Shown in pieces: positions 19,931 through 29,557 of a stretch of 64,000 nucleotides of DNA. The stretch is from Streptococcus infantarius subsp. infantarius ATCC BAA-102. Its GTDB lineage: Bacteria; Bacillota; Bacilli; Lactobacillales; Streptococcaceae. The notes beneath the pieces were generated by a model. That model searched no databases. It was not told the origin of the DNA and was given only the letters and a program-made list of their open reading frames with translations. The stretch spans positions 186,001 through 250,000 of the forward strand of contig NZ_DS572692.1 in NCBI RefSeq assembly GCF_000154985.1, written 5' to 3'. Position numbers and translations under genes: made by a program. Numbering within the stretch: the stretch's first letter is position 1; each line of letters opens with the position of its first letter.

Positions 19931-21268
19931 TTAATCTTTCAGAGCTTCAAATTTTGCTCGCATTGTTGGATTTTTTCGGGTTAATTTCTTGACTGAAACG
20001 TCGTCAAGTTTATTATTTGCAAGGCGGAGTTGGTTTTCACTTGTTGTTAAAAATCGTTTCACTTCTTCCATACGACGGATTGATTTGTCAATTTCATCAA
20101 TGGCTTTTTTGAAGTTATTACTTGCTGAATTGTAGTTTTTCGCAAAAGCATTTTTAAAGGTTTCAAGGTCATCTTCAAAATGTGTAATATCGATATTCTG
20201 TTCACGAACCAAGGCTAATTCTTGTTTGTACTTAAGAGAATTAAGCGCAGCATTTCGCAAAATACCAATCAATTGGATGAATAATTGCGGACGAACCACA
20301 TACATCTTTTCATATTCATGGCTAACATCGACAATTCCTGTGTTGAAGTAATCATTGTCAGCTTCTAACATGGTAACTAAAACCGCATACTCACATTTTT
20401 TTTCACGTCGATCTTTATCTAATTCTTTGTAAAAATCTTTGTTTTTGTGTTTAGTTTTTGTCTTATCGGCTTCGTTTTTCATCTCAAACATGATAGATAG
20501 TATTTCAATACCATTTTCATCAGTTTCACGATAAATGAAGTCCCCTTTTGAGCCACGGCTTGATACTTCATTATCTTTATCGAAGGTTGCATTTGGGAAA
20601 GCATAGGCACGCACTTTATTAAATTCTGTTTCAGCATAAACTTCTAAGCTTTCGCCGATTGCCTTAGTTGATTGCTGAGCTTTGAAGTTTTTGTAGAATT
20701 CAACTTGTTCATTGGCAGCTTTCAATTGAGCTTCGTAATCTCTTTTAACAGATGCAAGAGATAATTCAGCTTCTTTTTCTTGGAGAGCTAATTTCGACTT
20801 AACATCATCACGTTCTTTTTCAACGCTAGCAACTGCTTCTACCAGACTTGTTTTATTTTCAAGTGATAAACGTTCGAGTTGATTTTTAAGCTCAGCTACC
20901 TCTTTATCTTTTTCCGTTAAAGCTTTTGTTAGTTCCAAATCTTTATTTGATTGGAAATTTTCCAAGCTAGATTTTAACTCGAGAATTTCTTGGTCTTTCT
21001 TAGCTAGTTGGCGTTGATTTTCGAGTTCTAGACTTTGTTTTACTTGCTCTAATTGCGTAGTCAAATCTGCAATTTCTCTATCTTTAGCACTAGCTTGAAC
21101 TTGCAAATCATTTTTTGATTTTTCTTCTAAAAGTGCCTTTTCTTTTTCTAAACGCTCATGAATTTCTTTGTCGAATTCGCTACTTCTGACTTGAGCTAGC
21201 AATTGACTGTATTCTGTTTCATTGATGGTAAAGACTGTTCCACAATGGGGACACTTAATGTTATTCAT
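19931..21268 (-). CDS. DUF2130 protein, coiled coil plus nuclease-like domain
   Basis: 445 residues. The N terminus has a half zinc ribbon CPHCG. Residues about 30-205 form a very long charged coiled coil. Residues about 215-400 are DUF2130, with GSKGDFIYRE and IMFEMKNEADK: an aspartate followed by E-x-K, the arrangement of PD-(D/E)XK nucleases (my reading; activity unproved). It ends with a basic tail. An HsdS-like gene lies 71 bp upstream, separated by a terminator. It may act in DNA repair or defence; the function is not known. Confidence 0.75.
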   Translation of the reverse strand: MNNIKCPHCGTVFTINETEYSQLLAQVRSSEFDKEIHERLEKEKALLEEKSKNDLQVQASAKDREIADLTTQLEQVKQSLELENQRQLAKKDQEILELKSSLENFQSNKDLELTKALTEKDKEVAELKNQLERLSLENKTSLVEAVASVEKERDDVKSKLALQEKEAELSLASVKRDYEAQLKAANEQVEFYKNFKAQQSTKAIGESLEVYAETEFNKVRAYAFPNATFDKDNEVSSRGSKGDFIYRETDENGIEILSIMFEMKNEADKTKTKHKNKDFYKELDKDRREKKCEYAVLVTMLEADNDYFNTGIVDVSHEYEKMYVVRPQLFIQLIGILRNAALNSLKYKQELALVREQNIDITHFEDDLETFKNAFAKNYNSASNNFKKAIDEIDKSIRRMEEVKRFLTTSENQLRLANNKLDDVSVKKLTRKNPTMRAKFEALKD

Positions 21269-21307
21269 AATTTCCTCGCTTGATTTTATAATTACTCCTA
21301 TTATAAC

Positions 21308-21333
21308 AAAAAGAAGTCTCGAGGACTTCTTCT
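21308..21333 (-). terminator. Terminator between the HsdS-like and DUF2130 genes
   Basis: Stem AGAAGTC/GACTTCT with a CTCGAG-type loop and T5 on the minus strand. It separates the two genes transcriptionally unless read through. Confidence 0.75.
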
Positions 21334-21339
21334 ATATAT

Positions 21340-21936
21340 CTAGAATAGGTTCTTTTCAACATCATCACGAATATGTTGCCATTCTTGGTTTGCTCTAGTA
21401 ATTTTTCGCTTGTAATCTTTCAGACCTTGTTCATATCGTTGAATGAGAAAAGCCTGTTTGAGTGGCTGAAGTTTTGGTATTTTAATACTAACAATCTTTT
21501 TCGTATTCAAATTCATCACATTTTTTCCGGTATTAGTTGTCTCAAGAAGTTCTTGACCTAATTCAGATTCTAAGAATAATTTGATATATGTCCCTGAAAT
21601 GTCAGCAGTCGGTCTTAACACAGTGATGTTAGCTGATGCAATGATTGCCCTATCTTGGTCATGAAAAACAGCAACTTTTTTTACTGTTCCTTTTGAGGCA
21701 ATTAAAACATCTCCATCTTCTAAAAGGTAACGTGAGACACTGTCTTGTTCAGCATCAATCTTTTTCAAATGGTCATAATCAATATCAGTCTCAGTCATAT
21801 CACTTAAGTTAACAACCGATACATTTCCTGTATCTCCTAATTTTGAAACAGCCTTTCCTTTAAAATGCTCTGTCACGTCACTTAAAGAAACTTTGGCAAT
21901 CGGATTTGCTTCATATTTCTCAATCAATTCACTCAT
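21340..21936 (-). CDS. Orphan HsdS-like target recognition protein
   Basis: 198 residues resembling one half of a type I restriction specificity subunit. It has the TRD-type block LLEDGDVLIASKGTVKK, then NTGKNVMNLNTKKIVSIKIP and the C-terminal helix LQPLKQAFLIQRYEQGLKDY, which in HsdS forms the conserved spacer coil. There is no hsdM or hsdR in the window. The protein is about half the length of a normal HsdS, so it is either a solo DNA-binding module working as a dimer or a relic. The neighbouring DUF2130 protein is a candidate partner. Confidence 0.7.
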   Translation of the reverse strand: MSELIEKYEANPIAKVSLSDVTEHFKGKAVSKLGDTGNVSVVNLSDMTETDIDYDHLKKIDAEQDSVSRYLLEDGDVLIASKGTVKKVAVFHDQDRAIIASANITVLRPTADISGTYIKLFLESELGQELLETTNTGKNVMNLNTKKIVSIKIPKLQPLKQAFLIQRYEQGLKDYKRKITRANQEWQHIRDDVEKNLF

Positions 21937-21990
21937 AGCTATCTCTCCTTACATGTTAGTATTATAATACTAATCCGAACATTAAACAAG

Positions 21991-22020
21991 TTAAAAGAGC
22001 AGTAGACTCGCTGCTCCTTT
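21991..22020 (-). terminator. Terminator after the ABC permease gene
   Basis: Stem GAGCAG/CTGCTC extended by flanking pairs, with T4 on the minus strand. It lies about 30 bp after the permease stop. Confidence 0.75.
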
Positions 22021-22047
22021 ACTATTTGTTCGTTTTTTTCCAATAAC

Positions 22048-24684
22048 TCAATCCACTGATTTCAATGCTTCTAGCATATCGACTGTTTTTAGGATATGGT
22101 TAACAAGCCAACCTAACAAGAATAGTATTCCAATAACAACGATAATTGGAATGATGTAGATTGATAAGCCAACTTCAGTCCCAAACTTAATTGAATCTGA
22201 ACCAATCATATTCATAATCAGTTGATGTAAGTATTTTCCGCCAATCAATCCTACTACAATACCAATTAGTGATAAGCTAATGGTTTCACGATAAATGTAC
22301 ATGGTCACTTCATTATCATAAAATCCAAGAACCTTAATCGTTGATAATTCTCGAATACGTTCAGCCACATTAATATTAGTCAAATTATAAAGAATAACTA
22401 CAGCAAGTAAAATGGATATGATGATTAGAATCGTCATTACGCCATTAAGAGAGACAACGACTGAGTTAACATTCTTAATCAGTGAAGCATTTTGGCTAAC
22501 AGCTGATACACTATCCATGGCTAATAATCTTGTAGATATATCTTCGATATTCTTACTAGAATGATTTTTAAGTGTGACAAGGTAAGCATTATCTTTAACC
22601 TCTTCATCGAAGAGTTTTTCATAAGCTTTTTGTGACATAAAAAGATAATGACCAACATTCATTTCAGCAATTGCAGAGACTTTAAGAGAATGCTTATTCC
22701 CATTTTGATCTTTAAAATCAAATGAATCACCAGCTTTTATGTGATATAAGTCAGCTAATTTTTCTGATAGGACAACACCATCATCTGTTAAGGTCAAGTC
22801 TTGTGCTGTTTTAGCATCTTTCAAGTGAATAAAGTCACCAAAACTTTTACCTTGACTAACCAAAATTGAAATGTCTTGCTTATCTGTCAATCCAGAAATA
22901 CTTTCTGTGACATGTGATAAATATACGCTTTGGTATTTGGATACTTTTTTAGAATCTAGAACAGACGTCAACTCTTTTTGGCTACTGCTATCATCACTAT
23001 TGACCACAATCATGTCATAAGGCATCAAACGTGAAAATTGATTATCAGTGATTTTTCCTAATGACGATTGAATGCCTAGTCCAGCAAATAAAAGGGCAAC
23101 CGAACCGGCAACACCAAATATGGTCATCAGCATGCGCTGCTTGTATCGGAAAATATTTCGGGCAGTAACTTTATGCGTAAATGACAAAGGGCGCCAGATA
23201 AAGCCGATACGTTCTAAGAAAATTTTTGACCCTCTGACTGGTGGTTTTGACAACAAAAGCTGAGAAGGTTTCTCACTAAGCTCTTTTCTAGCAATAATAA
23301 AGGCTGGTAAAACCGCACTAACAAGAGCAAATACAATTGCAATCAAAGTATACGACCAATAAAAATAATAAGTCGTACTTCCTAAAGTCGTGTCTCCTGT
23401 AACAATCTCAGCAATGACTCGTGACAAAACATAGTGACCAGAGAAAATTCCCAAGATTGTTCCTGTCATGCTAGCAACAAAACCATAGATAACAAATTTC
23501 ATAATAACATCACTGTTACTGTAACCAAGAGCTTTTAACACTCCTGAATTAGTACGCTCTTCATCTACAAATCGCGTCATTGTTGTGAAAGTCACTAAAG
23601 CAGCAACAACATATAATACAACAGGAAAGACATTGCCGATGCTGCCAATACTTGAGGTACTAGAAGCATAAGTCTGAAAACCTCCTCCACCAGGCAAACT
23701 TGAGCGAGTATACGATGTATATGTTGGCTCTTTCATAGCATCAAGATTAACTTTAGCCTCGTTGACTTGCTTTTCACTCTCAGTAATTTGAGCTTGGGCT
23801 TGATTGATTGATTCTTGTGCTGCTAATTGCTGCTCATTTGGTAATTGAGTGAGCATAGCTTTTTGGGCTTCCAGTTGAGATTTAGCTGCATCGACCTTTG
23901 CTTGATTAGAATCAAGTGAGGTTTGCGCTTCTGATTTTAATTGTGCTAGACGTTGACTAGGATTATCAGAAAGCAAATCCTCTAGAGCTTTTTCTTTTTT
24001 AGCTAATTTTTCCTTATAAGTTTTAGAAAATGGATTTAGTTTTTTTAAATCATCATAACGAATTCTAGCAATCGTGTAAAAATCACTGTCAAAGGCTGAT
24101 TCTGGAACGACGGCATAGTATTTCAATACTCCGTTTCCAGCACTTGATGTTCCAAGGCTAGATTTTGAAAGAATCTCTGATGAATTGACAAAGCCAACAA
24201 CTTTGAATGTCGTTTTTTTCAAAATACCTTGTTCGTCAGACTGCGTAAAGGTGATATTATCACCAAGGTGGTATTTCTCTTGCATGGTTGAAGCTAAAGC
24301 AATTTCATCAGTAGCTTTGGGATAAACACCTGAAACTAACTCATATTTTGAAATGTGCTTGCTATTTGAAAACACACGAATAGCATCATCGGTATTTTTA
24401 ATTGTCACATCCGTCAGATAGCCATAGTCAACTTTGCTGTCTTTGATCGTTGCCAGCTCTTTTTGGTCATTATCACTAAAACCGTAGCTTGCAATGACTG
24501 ACAAGTCCATGGTATTTTGCTTTTTAAGATAAGCACTTGCTGTCCTTTGCATGTCAGGTCCTGTTACTTTCAAAGCAACAAAGGCAAAAGCTCCAAGCAT
24601 CATCAAAAGCATGATAGATAAAAAACGACCTTTTGAACTTCCGATTGATTTTCTGATATCTTTCCAATAAGTCTTTTTTGACAT
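22048..24684 (-). CDS. FtsX/MacB-type ABC transporter permease
   Basis: 878-residue membrane protein with two FtsX permease modules. A first transmembrane segment lies near residue 20, followed by a large extracellular domain (about 45-340) that contains a coiled-coil stretch (about 235-315). Three further segments follow near 350-470, a second extracellular domain at about 540-740, and three C-terminal segments. This layout matches the large permeases of streptococcal export or antimicrobial-resistance systems. The ATG at 24684 follows GAGGTGG. It starts 10 bp after the ATPase gene. The substrate is unknown; peptide or lipid extrusion is likely. Confidence 0.85.
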   Translation of the reverse strand: MSKKTYWKDIRKSIGSSKGRFLSIMLLMMLGAFAFVALKVTGPDMQRTASAYLKKQNTMDLSVIASYGFSDNDQKELATIKDSKVDYGYLTDVTIKNTDDAIRVFSNSKHISKYELVSGVYPKATDEIALASTMQEKYHLGDNITFTQSDEQGILKKTTFKVVGFVNSSEILSKSSLGTSSAGNGVLKYYAVVPESAFDSDFYTIARIRYDDLKKLNPFSKTYKEKLAKKEKALEDLLSDNPSQRLAQLKSEAQTSLDSNQAKVDAAKSQLEAQKAMLTQLPNEQQLAAQESINQAQAQITESEKQVNEAKVNLDAMKEPTYTSYTRSSLPGGGGFQTYASSTSSIGSIGNVFPVVLYVVAALVTFTTMTRFVDEERTNSGVLKALGYSNSDVIMKFVIYGFVASMTGTILGIFSGHYVLSRVIAEIVTGDTTLGSTTYYFYWSYTLIAIVFALVSAVLPAFIIARKELSEKPSQLLLSKPPVRGSKIFLERIGFIWRPLSFTHKVTARNIFRYKQRMLMTIFGVAGSVALLFAGLGIQSSLGKITDNQFSRLMPYDMIVVNSDDSSSQKELTSVLDSKKVSKYQSVYLSHVTESISGLTDKQDISILVSQGKSFGDFIHLKDAKTAQDLTLTDDGVVLSEKLADLYHIKAGDSFDFKDQNGNKHSLKVSAIAEMNVGHYLFMSQKAYEKLFDEEVKDNAYLVTLKNHSSKNIEDISTRLLAMDSVSAVSQNASLIKNVNSVVVSLNGVMTILIIISILLAVVILYNLTNINVAERIRELSTIKVLGFYDNEVTMYIYRETISLSLIGIVVGLIGGKYLHQLIMNMIGSDSIKFGTEVGLSIYIIPIIVVIGILFLLGWLVNHILKTVDMLEALKSVD

Positions 24685-24694
24685 AGCCACCACC

Positions 24695-25396
24695 TCAATA
24701 TTCTAGTGTTTCGATATCTTGAGGATGCTCGTTCACTTCGATACTACTTACCGTGGCATCATGCATATGAATCACTCTGTCAGCAATTGGAGCAAGAGCT
24801 GAGTTGTGTGTAACAATAATCACGGTTGAACCTTTATGGCGTGACATATCTTGCAAAATTTTTAGAACTTGTTTTCCGGTTTGATAATCAAGGGCACCAG
24901 TCGGCTCATCGCAAAGCAATAGTTTGGGATTTTTGGCTACCGCACGCGCAATTGAAACACGCTGCTGTTCACCACCAGATAGCTGTGCTGGGAAGTTATT
25001 AAGACGTTTTCCAAGTCCCACATCAATCAAAGTCTGCTCAGCATCTCTTGCATCGCTGACAATTTCTGATGCTAGCTCCACATTTTCTTTGGCGGTCAAA
25101 TTAGGTACCAAATTGTAAAATTGAAAGACAAAACCAACGTCGTTACGACGATAAGTTGTTAATTCTTTTGCATTATATTTAGCAATATCAACACCGTCAA
25201 TCAAAACTTGCCCTTCATCGTTCGTGTCCATACCACCAAGAATATTTAAGACAGTTGATTTTCCAGCTCCCGATGCCCCTAAAATAATGACCAATTCCCC
25301 TTTTTCAATGGCAAAATTAATATCATTATTAGCCACAATTTCAGCTTCACCTGCTTGATAACGTTTATAAGAATGTTTCATTTCAATATAAGCCAT
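24695..25396 (-). CDS. ABC transporter ATPase (MacB/LolD type)
   Basis: ATPase of 233 residues that drives the FtsX-type permease. Walker A is GASGAGKST, the Q-loop [17 protein letters not shown], the signature [13 protein letters not shown], Walker [13 protein letters not shown] and the H-loop VTHNSAL. The Q-loop [10 protein letters not shown] sequence is typical of the MacB/LolD family. I chose ATG 25396 behind AAGGTG. It is divergent from a TetR-family gene, which is likely its regulator. Confidence 0.92.
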   Translation of the reverse strand: MAYIEMKHSYKRYQAGEAEIVANNDINFAIEKGELVIILGASGAGKSTVLNILGGMDTNDEGQVLIDGVDIAKYNAKELTTYRRNDVGFVFQFYNLVPNLTAKENVELASEIVSDARDAEQTLIDVGLGKRLNNFPAQLSGGEQQRVSIARAVAKNPKLLLCDEPTGALDYQTGKQVLKILQDMSRHKGSTVIIVTHNSALAPIADRVIHMHDATVSSIEVNEHPQDIETLEY

Positions 25397-25435
25397 GAAA
25401 TTCACCTTTTTATTTTTTCTTAATTAGACATCTTG

Positions 25436-25483
25436 TTGATTTAATTTGGACTATATTATATAATTTGATAAATTATTAAACAA
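25436..25483. promoter_or_regulatory. Overlapping divergent promoters of the ABC exporter and tetR
   Basis: Plus-strand promoter: TTGATT (25436-25441), 17 nt, TATAAT (25459-25464). Minus-strand promoter: TTGTTT (25478-25483), 17 nt, TATAAT (25455-25460). The two -10 boxes overlap by two bases, so the two polymerases must exclude each other. A TetR protein bound here would control both genes. Confidence 0.6.
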
Positions 25484-25541
25484 GGACAAAAATAGACAAA
25501 CTGTTCATTTTAGACCAGGACTAAGAAAGGAGCTGATTTTT

Positions 25542-26090
25542 ATGGCAAAGAGACAAACAGAAACCAAGAACTATCTTAAACAAGCTTTAGCTAAACTCTT
25601 GTTGGAAAAACGATTTGAGGAGATTAGTGTCTCAGATTTAACCAAAACTGCTGGCATTAATCGCGGAACATTCTACCTTCATTATGTTGATAAATGTGAC
25701 ATGATGGACCAACTAAAAAATGAAACACTTGATGAGTTATTAGCTATTCTAAATGACGACACTCTTTTTTCTGATAGTCGGACTGTTATCATCCAGTGTC
25801 TGGACTACATCCGCAGGAATTTTGAGTTTGTTTATGCCATTTCAAAATCATCTTCTTCCGATTTTTCTAAAACTATCAAAGATTTTATTTACAGCTTTCT
25901 TTTCACTATCCCTGATTTCAAAGATATTCTCGTGAGCTATTATGAAATTCCTTATCAATATGCGCTTGAAGTTTATTTATCTTCCATTGAGAGTATTATC
26001 TCTCTTTGGGTAAGTAATGGTGGATTTGAAAGTTCTGAAGAAGTCACTGATATAATCCTTAAAGTTGCTTCGCTTAATAAAATGGTATGA
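25542..26090 (+). CDS. TetR/AcrR family regulator
   Basis: 182-residue repressor-type regulator. The N-terminal helix-turn-helix (about 20-50) reads ISVSDLTKTAGINRGTFYLHY, close to the TetR consensus; here it is quoted in parts: SVSDLTKTAGINRG, TFYLHY. The C-terminal ligand domain belongs to the group often paired with ABC exporters. AAAGGAGC lies before the start. It is divergent from the exporter operon and shares overlapping promoters with it, so it most likely regulates that operon and itself. Confidence 0.88.
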   Translation: MAKRQTETKNYLKQALAKLLLEKRFEEISVSDLTKTAGINRGTFYLHYVDKCDMMDQLKNETLDELLAILNDDTLFSDSRTVIIQCLDYIRRNFEFVYAISKSSSSDFSKTIKDFIYSFLFTIPDFKDILVSYYEIPYQYALEVYLSSIESIISLWVSNGGFESSEEVTDIILKVASLNKMV

Positions 26091-26100
26091 TAATACTAAG

Positions 26101-26132
26101 AAAATCTCACTTTAGCTTAAGTGAGATTTTTT
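26101..26132. terminator. Bidirectional terminator between tetR and tpx
   Basis: Stem AAATCTCACTT/AAGTGAGATTT with T6 on the plus strand and T-rich sequence on the minus strand. It serves the convergent tetR and tpx genes. Confidence 0.85.
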
Positions 26133-26134
26133 AA

Positions 26135-26626
26135 CTATAGTGAGTTTACGGCAGCAAGAGCCGCTTGATAATCTGGATTTGAGTTAACATTTTCCAAGTA
26201 TTCAGCATAAACCAATTGATTATCCGTATTTAAAACAAGCACAGCACGCGCTAGAAGATGCCATTCTGCCATTAAAAGACCATAAGTCTTCCCAAATTCA
26301 TTGTCATAGTAATCAGACAACATAACCGCTTGATCAAGACCTTCAACACCACACCAGCGTGCTTGAGCAAATGGCAAGTCTGCTGAAATCGTAATTACCA
26401 CGGTATCAGACATAGCTGAAAGTTCTTTATTAAACGTACGTGTCTGTGTTGAACAAATACCTGTATCAATTGATGGCACAACGCTAATTACTTTTTTCTT
26501 TCCAGCAAAATCAGACAAGCTTTTAATACTTAAATCAGATGCTCGCAATGAAAAATCTGGTGCTGTTTCACCAATTTTTAGTTGTTTACCAATTAAAGTT
26601 ACGGGATTTCCAAGAAAAGTTGTCAT
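26135..26626 (-). CDS. tpx: Thiol peroxidase
   Basis: Atypical 2-Cys peroxiredoxin, 163 residues, that reduces hydrogen peroxide and alkyl peroxides with thioredoxin. The peroxidatic cysteine lies in [15 protein letters not shown] near residue 58 and the resolving cysteine in ARWCGVEG near residue 92. The Tpx start [11 protein letters not shown] is typical. Streptococci lack catalase, so Tpx is one of their main peroxide defences. It is a single gene. Confidence 0.95.
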   Translation of the reverse strand: MTTFLGNPVTLIGKQLKIGETAPDFSLRASDLSIKSLSDFAGKKKVISVVPSIDTGICSTQTRTFNKELSAMSDTVVITISADLPFAQARWCGVEGLDQAVMLSDYYDNEFGKTYGLLMAEWHLLARAVLVLNTDNQLVYAEYLENVNSNPDYQAALAAVNSL

Positions 26627-26741
26627 CGTTTATTCCTTCCATTTATGAGAGTTTTTTTGTTATTTGCAAGAAAAGAAAGCCTTTTACTTTCCTTTCATTT
26701 TACCAAAAAATCTCTTTTTAAACGAAGAATATGCTTGAAAG

Positions 26742-27401
26742 TTAAAGATACTTGCTTGCCTCTCTAACTGAAAGTGGTGATAAGTGTTCTTTGTTTGTCA
26801 TGATAAACTGTCTAACCCAAGCAGCGTTAGTTTTTGACAAATCACGTAAAGCCCAACCTATGGCTTTATTGATAAAAAATTCCTTTGAACCTAGATTTCT
26901 CAGAAGAATCTCTTGGAGTAAATCAATCTTAGTCTGATCTTTTCTACCAAGCTGGTGAAGAATGGCTAGTCTACATAGCCAGATATTATCATCATGTGCC
27001 CACGCTTTCATCACCTTATCAACTCTCTCATCCGTTAATCCAATGCGACCAATAACAACGGTTAGTATGTCAATACTAGCCCACCACTGTTTGCTTCTTG
27101 CAAAATATTCAAGCTTTTCAATATCATCATAAGTCAGAAATCTTTGCATCGTACGCAAGTAATCAAGAACCAAATACTGACACTCACGGTGATCATCTTG
27201 CCAGACCTGCTTTAAAAAAAACCAATCAAGCTTTTCTGATTTTTTCTCATTGGCTAAAAATGATTTGTAAAGCGCTCGGCGTTTTGGTGTTTGAATACCA
27301 TAAAAAGAAAATCGATTTTTCATGTAGGCAGACATAACTTGCGCTTTTGCCGAATCAGCGTTTTCTTCAAATAATCGAGTCATTTCTTCAAGCTTTAACA
27401 A
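26742..27401 (-). CDS. DNA alkylation repair protein (AlkD-like)
   Basis: HEAT-repeat DNA glycosylase-like protein of 219 residues. Recognisable blocks are YMKNRFSFYGIQTPKRR, W-DDHRECQYLVLDYL, and INKAIGWALRDLSKTN, which in AlkD/AlkC families line the DNA-binding groove. It probably removes alkylated bases or binds damaged DNA; catalytic activity in this subfamily is not established. It is monocistronic, with metY upstream on the same strand. Confidence 0.82.
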   Translation of the reverse strand: MLKLEEMTRLFEENADSAKAQVMSAYMKNRFSFYGIQTPKRRALYKSFLANEKKSEKLDWFFLKQVWQDDHRECQYLVLDYLRTMQRFLTYDDIEKLEYFARSKQWWASIDILTVVIGRIGLTDERVDKVMKAWAHDDNIWLCRLAILHQLGRKDQTKIDLLQEILLRNLGSKEFFINKAIGWALRDLSKTNAAWVRQFIMTNKEHLSPLSVREASKYL

Positions 27402-27453
27402 CTTTCTTCCTCCTTAGAATAACTAAGCTATTTTTCACTTTCATTCTACCTAC

Positions 27454-27486
27454 CAAAAAGCAGCCTGTTTGGCATACAGGCTGCTT
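27454..27486 (-). terminator. Terminator after metY
   Basis: Ten-bp perfect stem AGCAGCCTGT/ACAGGCTGCT followed by T5 on the minus strand. Confidence 0.9.
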
Positions 27487-27520
27487 GCTTTTACCCTATG
27501 AACTTAATAAGAATCAACAA

Positions 27521-28801
27521 TCAGATTTTTTCAAATGCTAGACGCAAATCTTCAATCAGGTCTTCAGCATTTTCAAGACCAACAGATACACGAATTTGAT
27601 TTCGAGTGACTCCACAAGCTTTCAAATCTTCTTCAGAAAGTTGTTGGTGAGTTGTTGTCGCTGGATGAACAACAAGAGATTTGGCATCTGCAACGTTTGC
27701 TAAATCAGAGAAGATTTCAAGGTTATCGATAAATTTATGCGCTTCTTCTTGCCCACCTTTGATGTGGAAAGTAAAGATCGAACCAGCACCTTTAGGGAAA
27801 TATTTTTGAGCCAAGTCATAATATGGACTCGATGGCAAGCTTGGATAGTTGACTTTTTCAACTTTTGGATGATTGGACAAAAAGTCAACGATTTTCTTAG
27901 TGTTTTCAATATGGCGGTCAATACGAAGTGACAATGTTTCAAGACCTTGCAAAAGTAAGAAAGCACTAAATGGTGACAAAGCTGCACCAGTGTCACGCAA
28001 TAATTGCACACGAAGGGCTGTAATAAAAGCTGCAGCTCCGATATCACGAGTGTAGCTGATATTGTGATATGATGGGTCTTCATCTACAAATTGTGGGAAT
28101 TTACCAGATGTTTCCCAATCGAAGTTTCCTGAATCCACAACTACACCTGCAATAGTTGTTCCATGTCCACCGATAAATTTTGTTGCTGAATGAACGGCAA
28201 TATCAACACCGTGTGAGAAAACATTGATTAGATATGGTGTACCAAAGGTATTATCAGTTACCAATGGAATCTTGTGAGCATGCGCAATATCAGCAATTTT
28301 TTCGATATCAGGAATATTGATAACAGGATTTCCAAGCGTTTCAATCAAAACAAGTTTTGTATTATCCTTGATAGCTGCTTCAACTTCTTCAAGATTTGCC
28401 ACATCAACAAATGTTGTTGTCACGCCATAACGCGGAAGAGTTTCTTTGAGTAAGTTAAATGTTCCACCATAAAGAGTTGTCGCTGCCACCACATGGTCGC
28501 CAGCGTGAGCAAGCCCAAGAACAGCATAAGTAATAGCTGCCATACCAGATGATGTTGCAACTGCTCCAACCCCATTTTCAAGGGCAGCAATACGATTTTC
28601 AAAAACTTCTACCGTTGGATTCCCGATACGTGAATAGATATTTCCTGGTTTTTTCAAACCAAATAAATCTTCACCTTCTTGAGCATTATCAAAAACATAT
28701 GATGTTGTTTGGTAAATTGGAACAGCACGAGATTTTGTTGTTGGGTCAACTTCTTGACCAGCATGCAATTGTAAAGTTTCAAAGTTATATTTTCGTGTCA
28801 T
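27521..28801 (-). CDS. metY: O-acetylhomoserine sulfhydrylase
   Basis: PLP enzyme that makes homocysteine from O-acetylhomoserine and sulfide (also called cysD). It has 426 residues from ATG 28801, which follows GGAG by 8 nt; the open frame starts 14 codons earlier. The Cys/Met-metabolism family features are NPTVEVFENRIAALE, the PLP-binding VHSATKFIGGHG with its lysine, and the C-terminal RVSVGLENAEDLI. No T-box or S-box is visible, and the gap to the thiE terminator is short. Regulation is therefore probably by a protein such as a LysR-type activator encoded elsewhere. Confidence 0.93.
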   Translation of the reverse strand: MTRKYNFETLQLHAGQEVDPTTKSRAVPIYQTTSYVFDNAQEGEDLFGLKKPGNIYSRIGNPTVEVFENRIAALENGVGAVATSSGMAAITYAVLGLAHAGDHVVAATTLYGGTFNLLKETLPRYGVTTTFVDVANLEEVEAAIKDNTKLVLIETLGNPVINIPDIEKIADIAHAHKIPLVTDNTFGTPYLINVFSHGVDIAVHSATKFIGGHGTTIAGVVVDSGNFDWETSGKFPQFVDEDPSYHNISYTRDIGAAAFITALRVQLLRDTGAALSPFSAFLLLQGLETLSLRIDRHIENTKKIVDFLSNHPKVEKVNYPSLPSSPYYDLAQKYFPKGAGSIFTFHIKGGQEEAHKFIDNLEIFSDLANVADAKSLVVHPATTTHQQLSEEDLKACGVTRNQIRVSVGLENAEDLIEDLRLAFEKI

Positions 28802-28880
28802 GGCATGTACTCCAATCATTGAATTTTCTGAATGTACATACAATTTTACACTCTTTTAAAAATATTGACTAATACTTATT

Positions 28881-28918
28881 AAAAAAGACTAGGTATAGTT
28901 TCAAACTATATCCTAGTC
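28881..28918 (-). terminator. Terminator closing the thiamine operon
   Basis: Near-perfect 15-bp stem GACTAGGATATAGTTT / AAACTATACCTAGTC followed by T6 on the minus strand. The stem contains the thiE stop codon. Confidence 0.9.
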
Positions 28919-29557
28919 AAATGCTCTGGCAAATCGTTGCGTATCAAGTTCAACTTCTTTGGACTGAGCAATAGCTGAAATTATAGCAACACCATCTGCT
29001 CCAGATTGCCGAATAGCAGCTACATCACCAAATGTAATGCCACCAATTGCCACAATTGGAATGTCTTTATCCAATTCACGCATTTCTCTCAGACCATTTA
29101 ATCCGATTACTTGCCCAGCATCAGATTTTGAAGAAGTTGGAAAAATAGGCCCTACACCAATGTAATCAACAACATCAATAGCTGATAAATGATATTCTTT
29201 AGCATTTCCAACCGATAGACCAATCAACTTATCTGGAAACAACTTTCTAGCCTCACGAACTGGCATATCATCTTGACCTAGATGAACACCATCAACACCA
29301 ATTTCTAAAGCCAAATCAATATCATCATTGATGAAAAATAAAACGTGATACTTACGACAAAGGCTTTTAACATTTAAAGCAAGTTCTTTTTTTTCTTGCC
29401 CAGAAAGTGCACCTTGACCTTTTTCACGAAATTGAAAACAGGTCACCCCTGACTTAAAAGCTGCTTCTAAGATATCCAAAAATTTCCCTTTAGGACAATT
29501 TGGCGTGCCACAAATAAAATAAACCTGTAATTGTTCTTTATTCACAATACACCTCAA
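28913..29557 (-). CDS. thiE: Thiamine phosphate synthase ThiE
   Basis: Joins HMP-diphosphate and hydroxyethylthiazole phosphate to thiamine phosphate. This 214-residue TIM barrel shows [13 protein letters not shown], the Mg/diphosphate site [21 protein letters not shown] (D residues; quoted here as FINDDIDLA and [10 protein letters not shown]), and the C-terminal [11 protein letters not shown]. It overlaps thiM by 20 bp and is the last gene of the thiamine operon. Confidence 0.95.
   Translation of the reverse strand: MRCIVNKEQLQVYFICGTPNCPKGKFLDILEAAFKSGVTCFQFREKGQGALSGQEKKELALNVKSLCRKYHVLFFINDDIDLALEIGVDGVHLGQDDMPVREARKLFPDKLIGLSVGNAKEYHLSAIDVVDYIGVGPIFPTSSKSDAGQVIGLNGLREMRELDKDIPIVAIGGITFGDVAAIRQSGADGVAIISAIAQSKEVELDTQRFARAFD

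Noticed and set aside
27700-28083. Long open frame antiparallel or out of phase inside metY (127 codons)
   Set aside because: It lies wholly inside a well-supported gene, has no recognisable domain and has low-complexity Leu/His content typical of shadow frames.
28844-28912. A T-box, S-box or other riboswitch before metY
   Set aside because: Only about 70 bp separates metY from the thiE stop, and it is occupied by the operon terminator.
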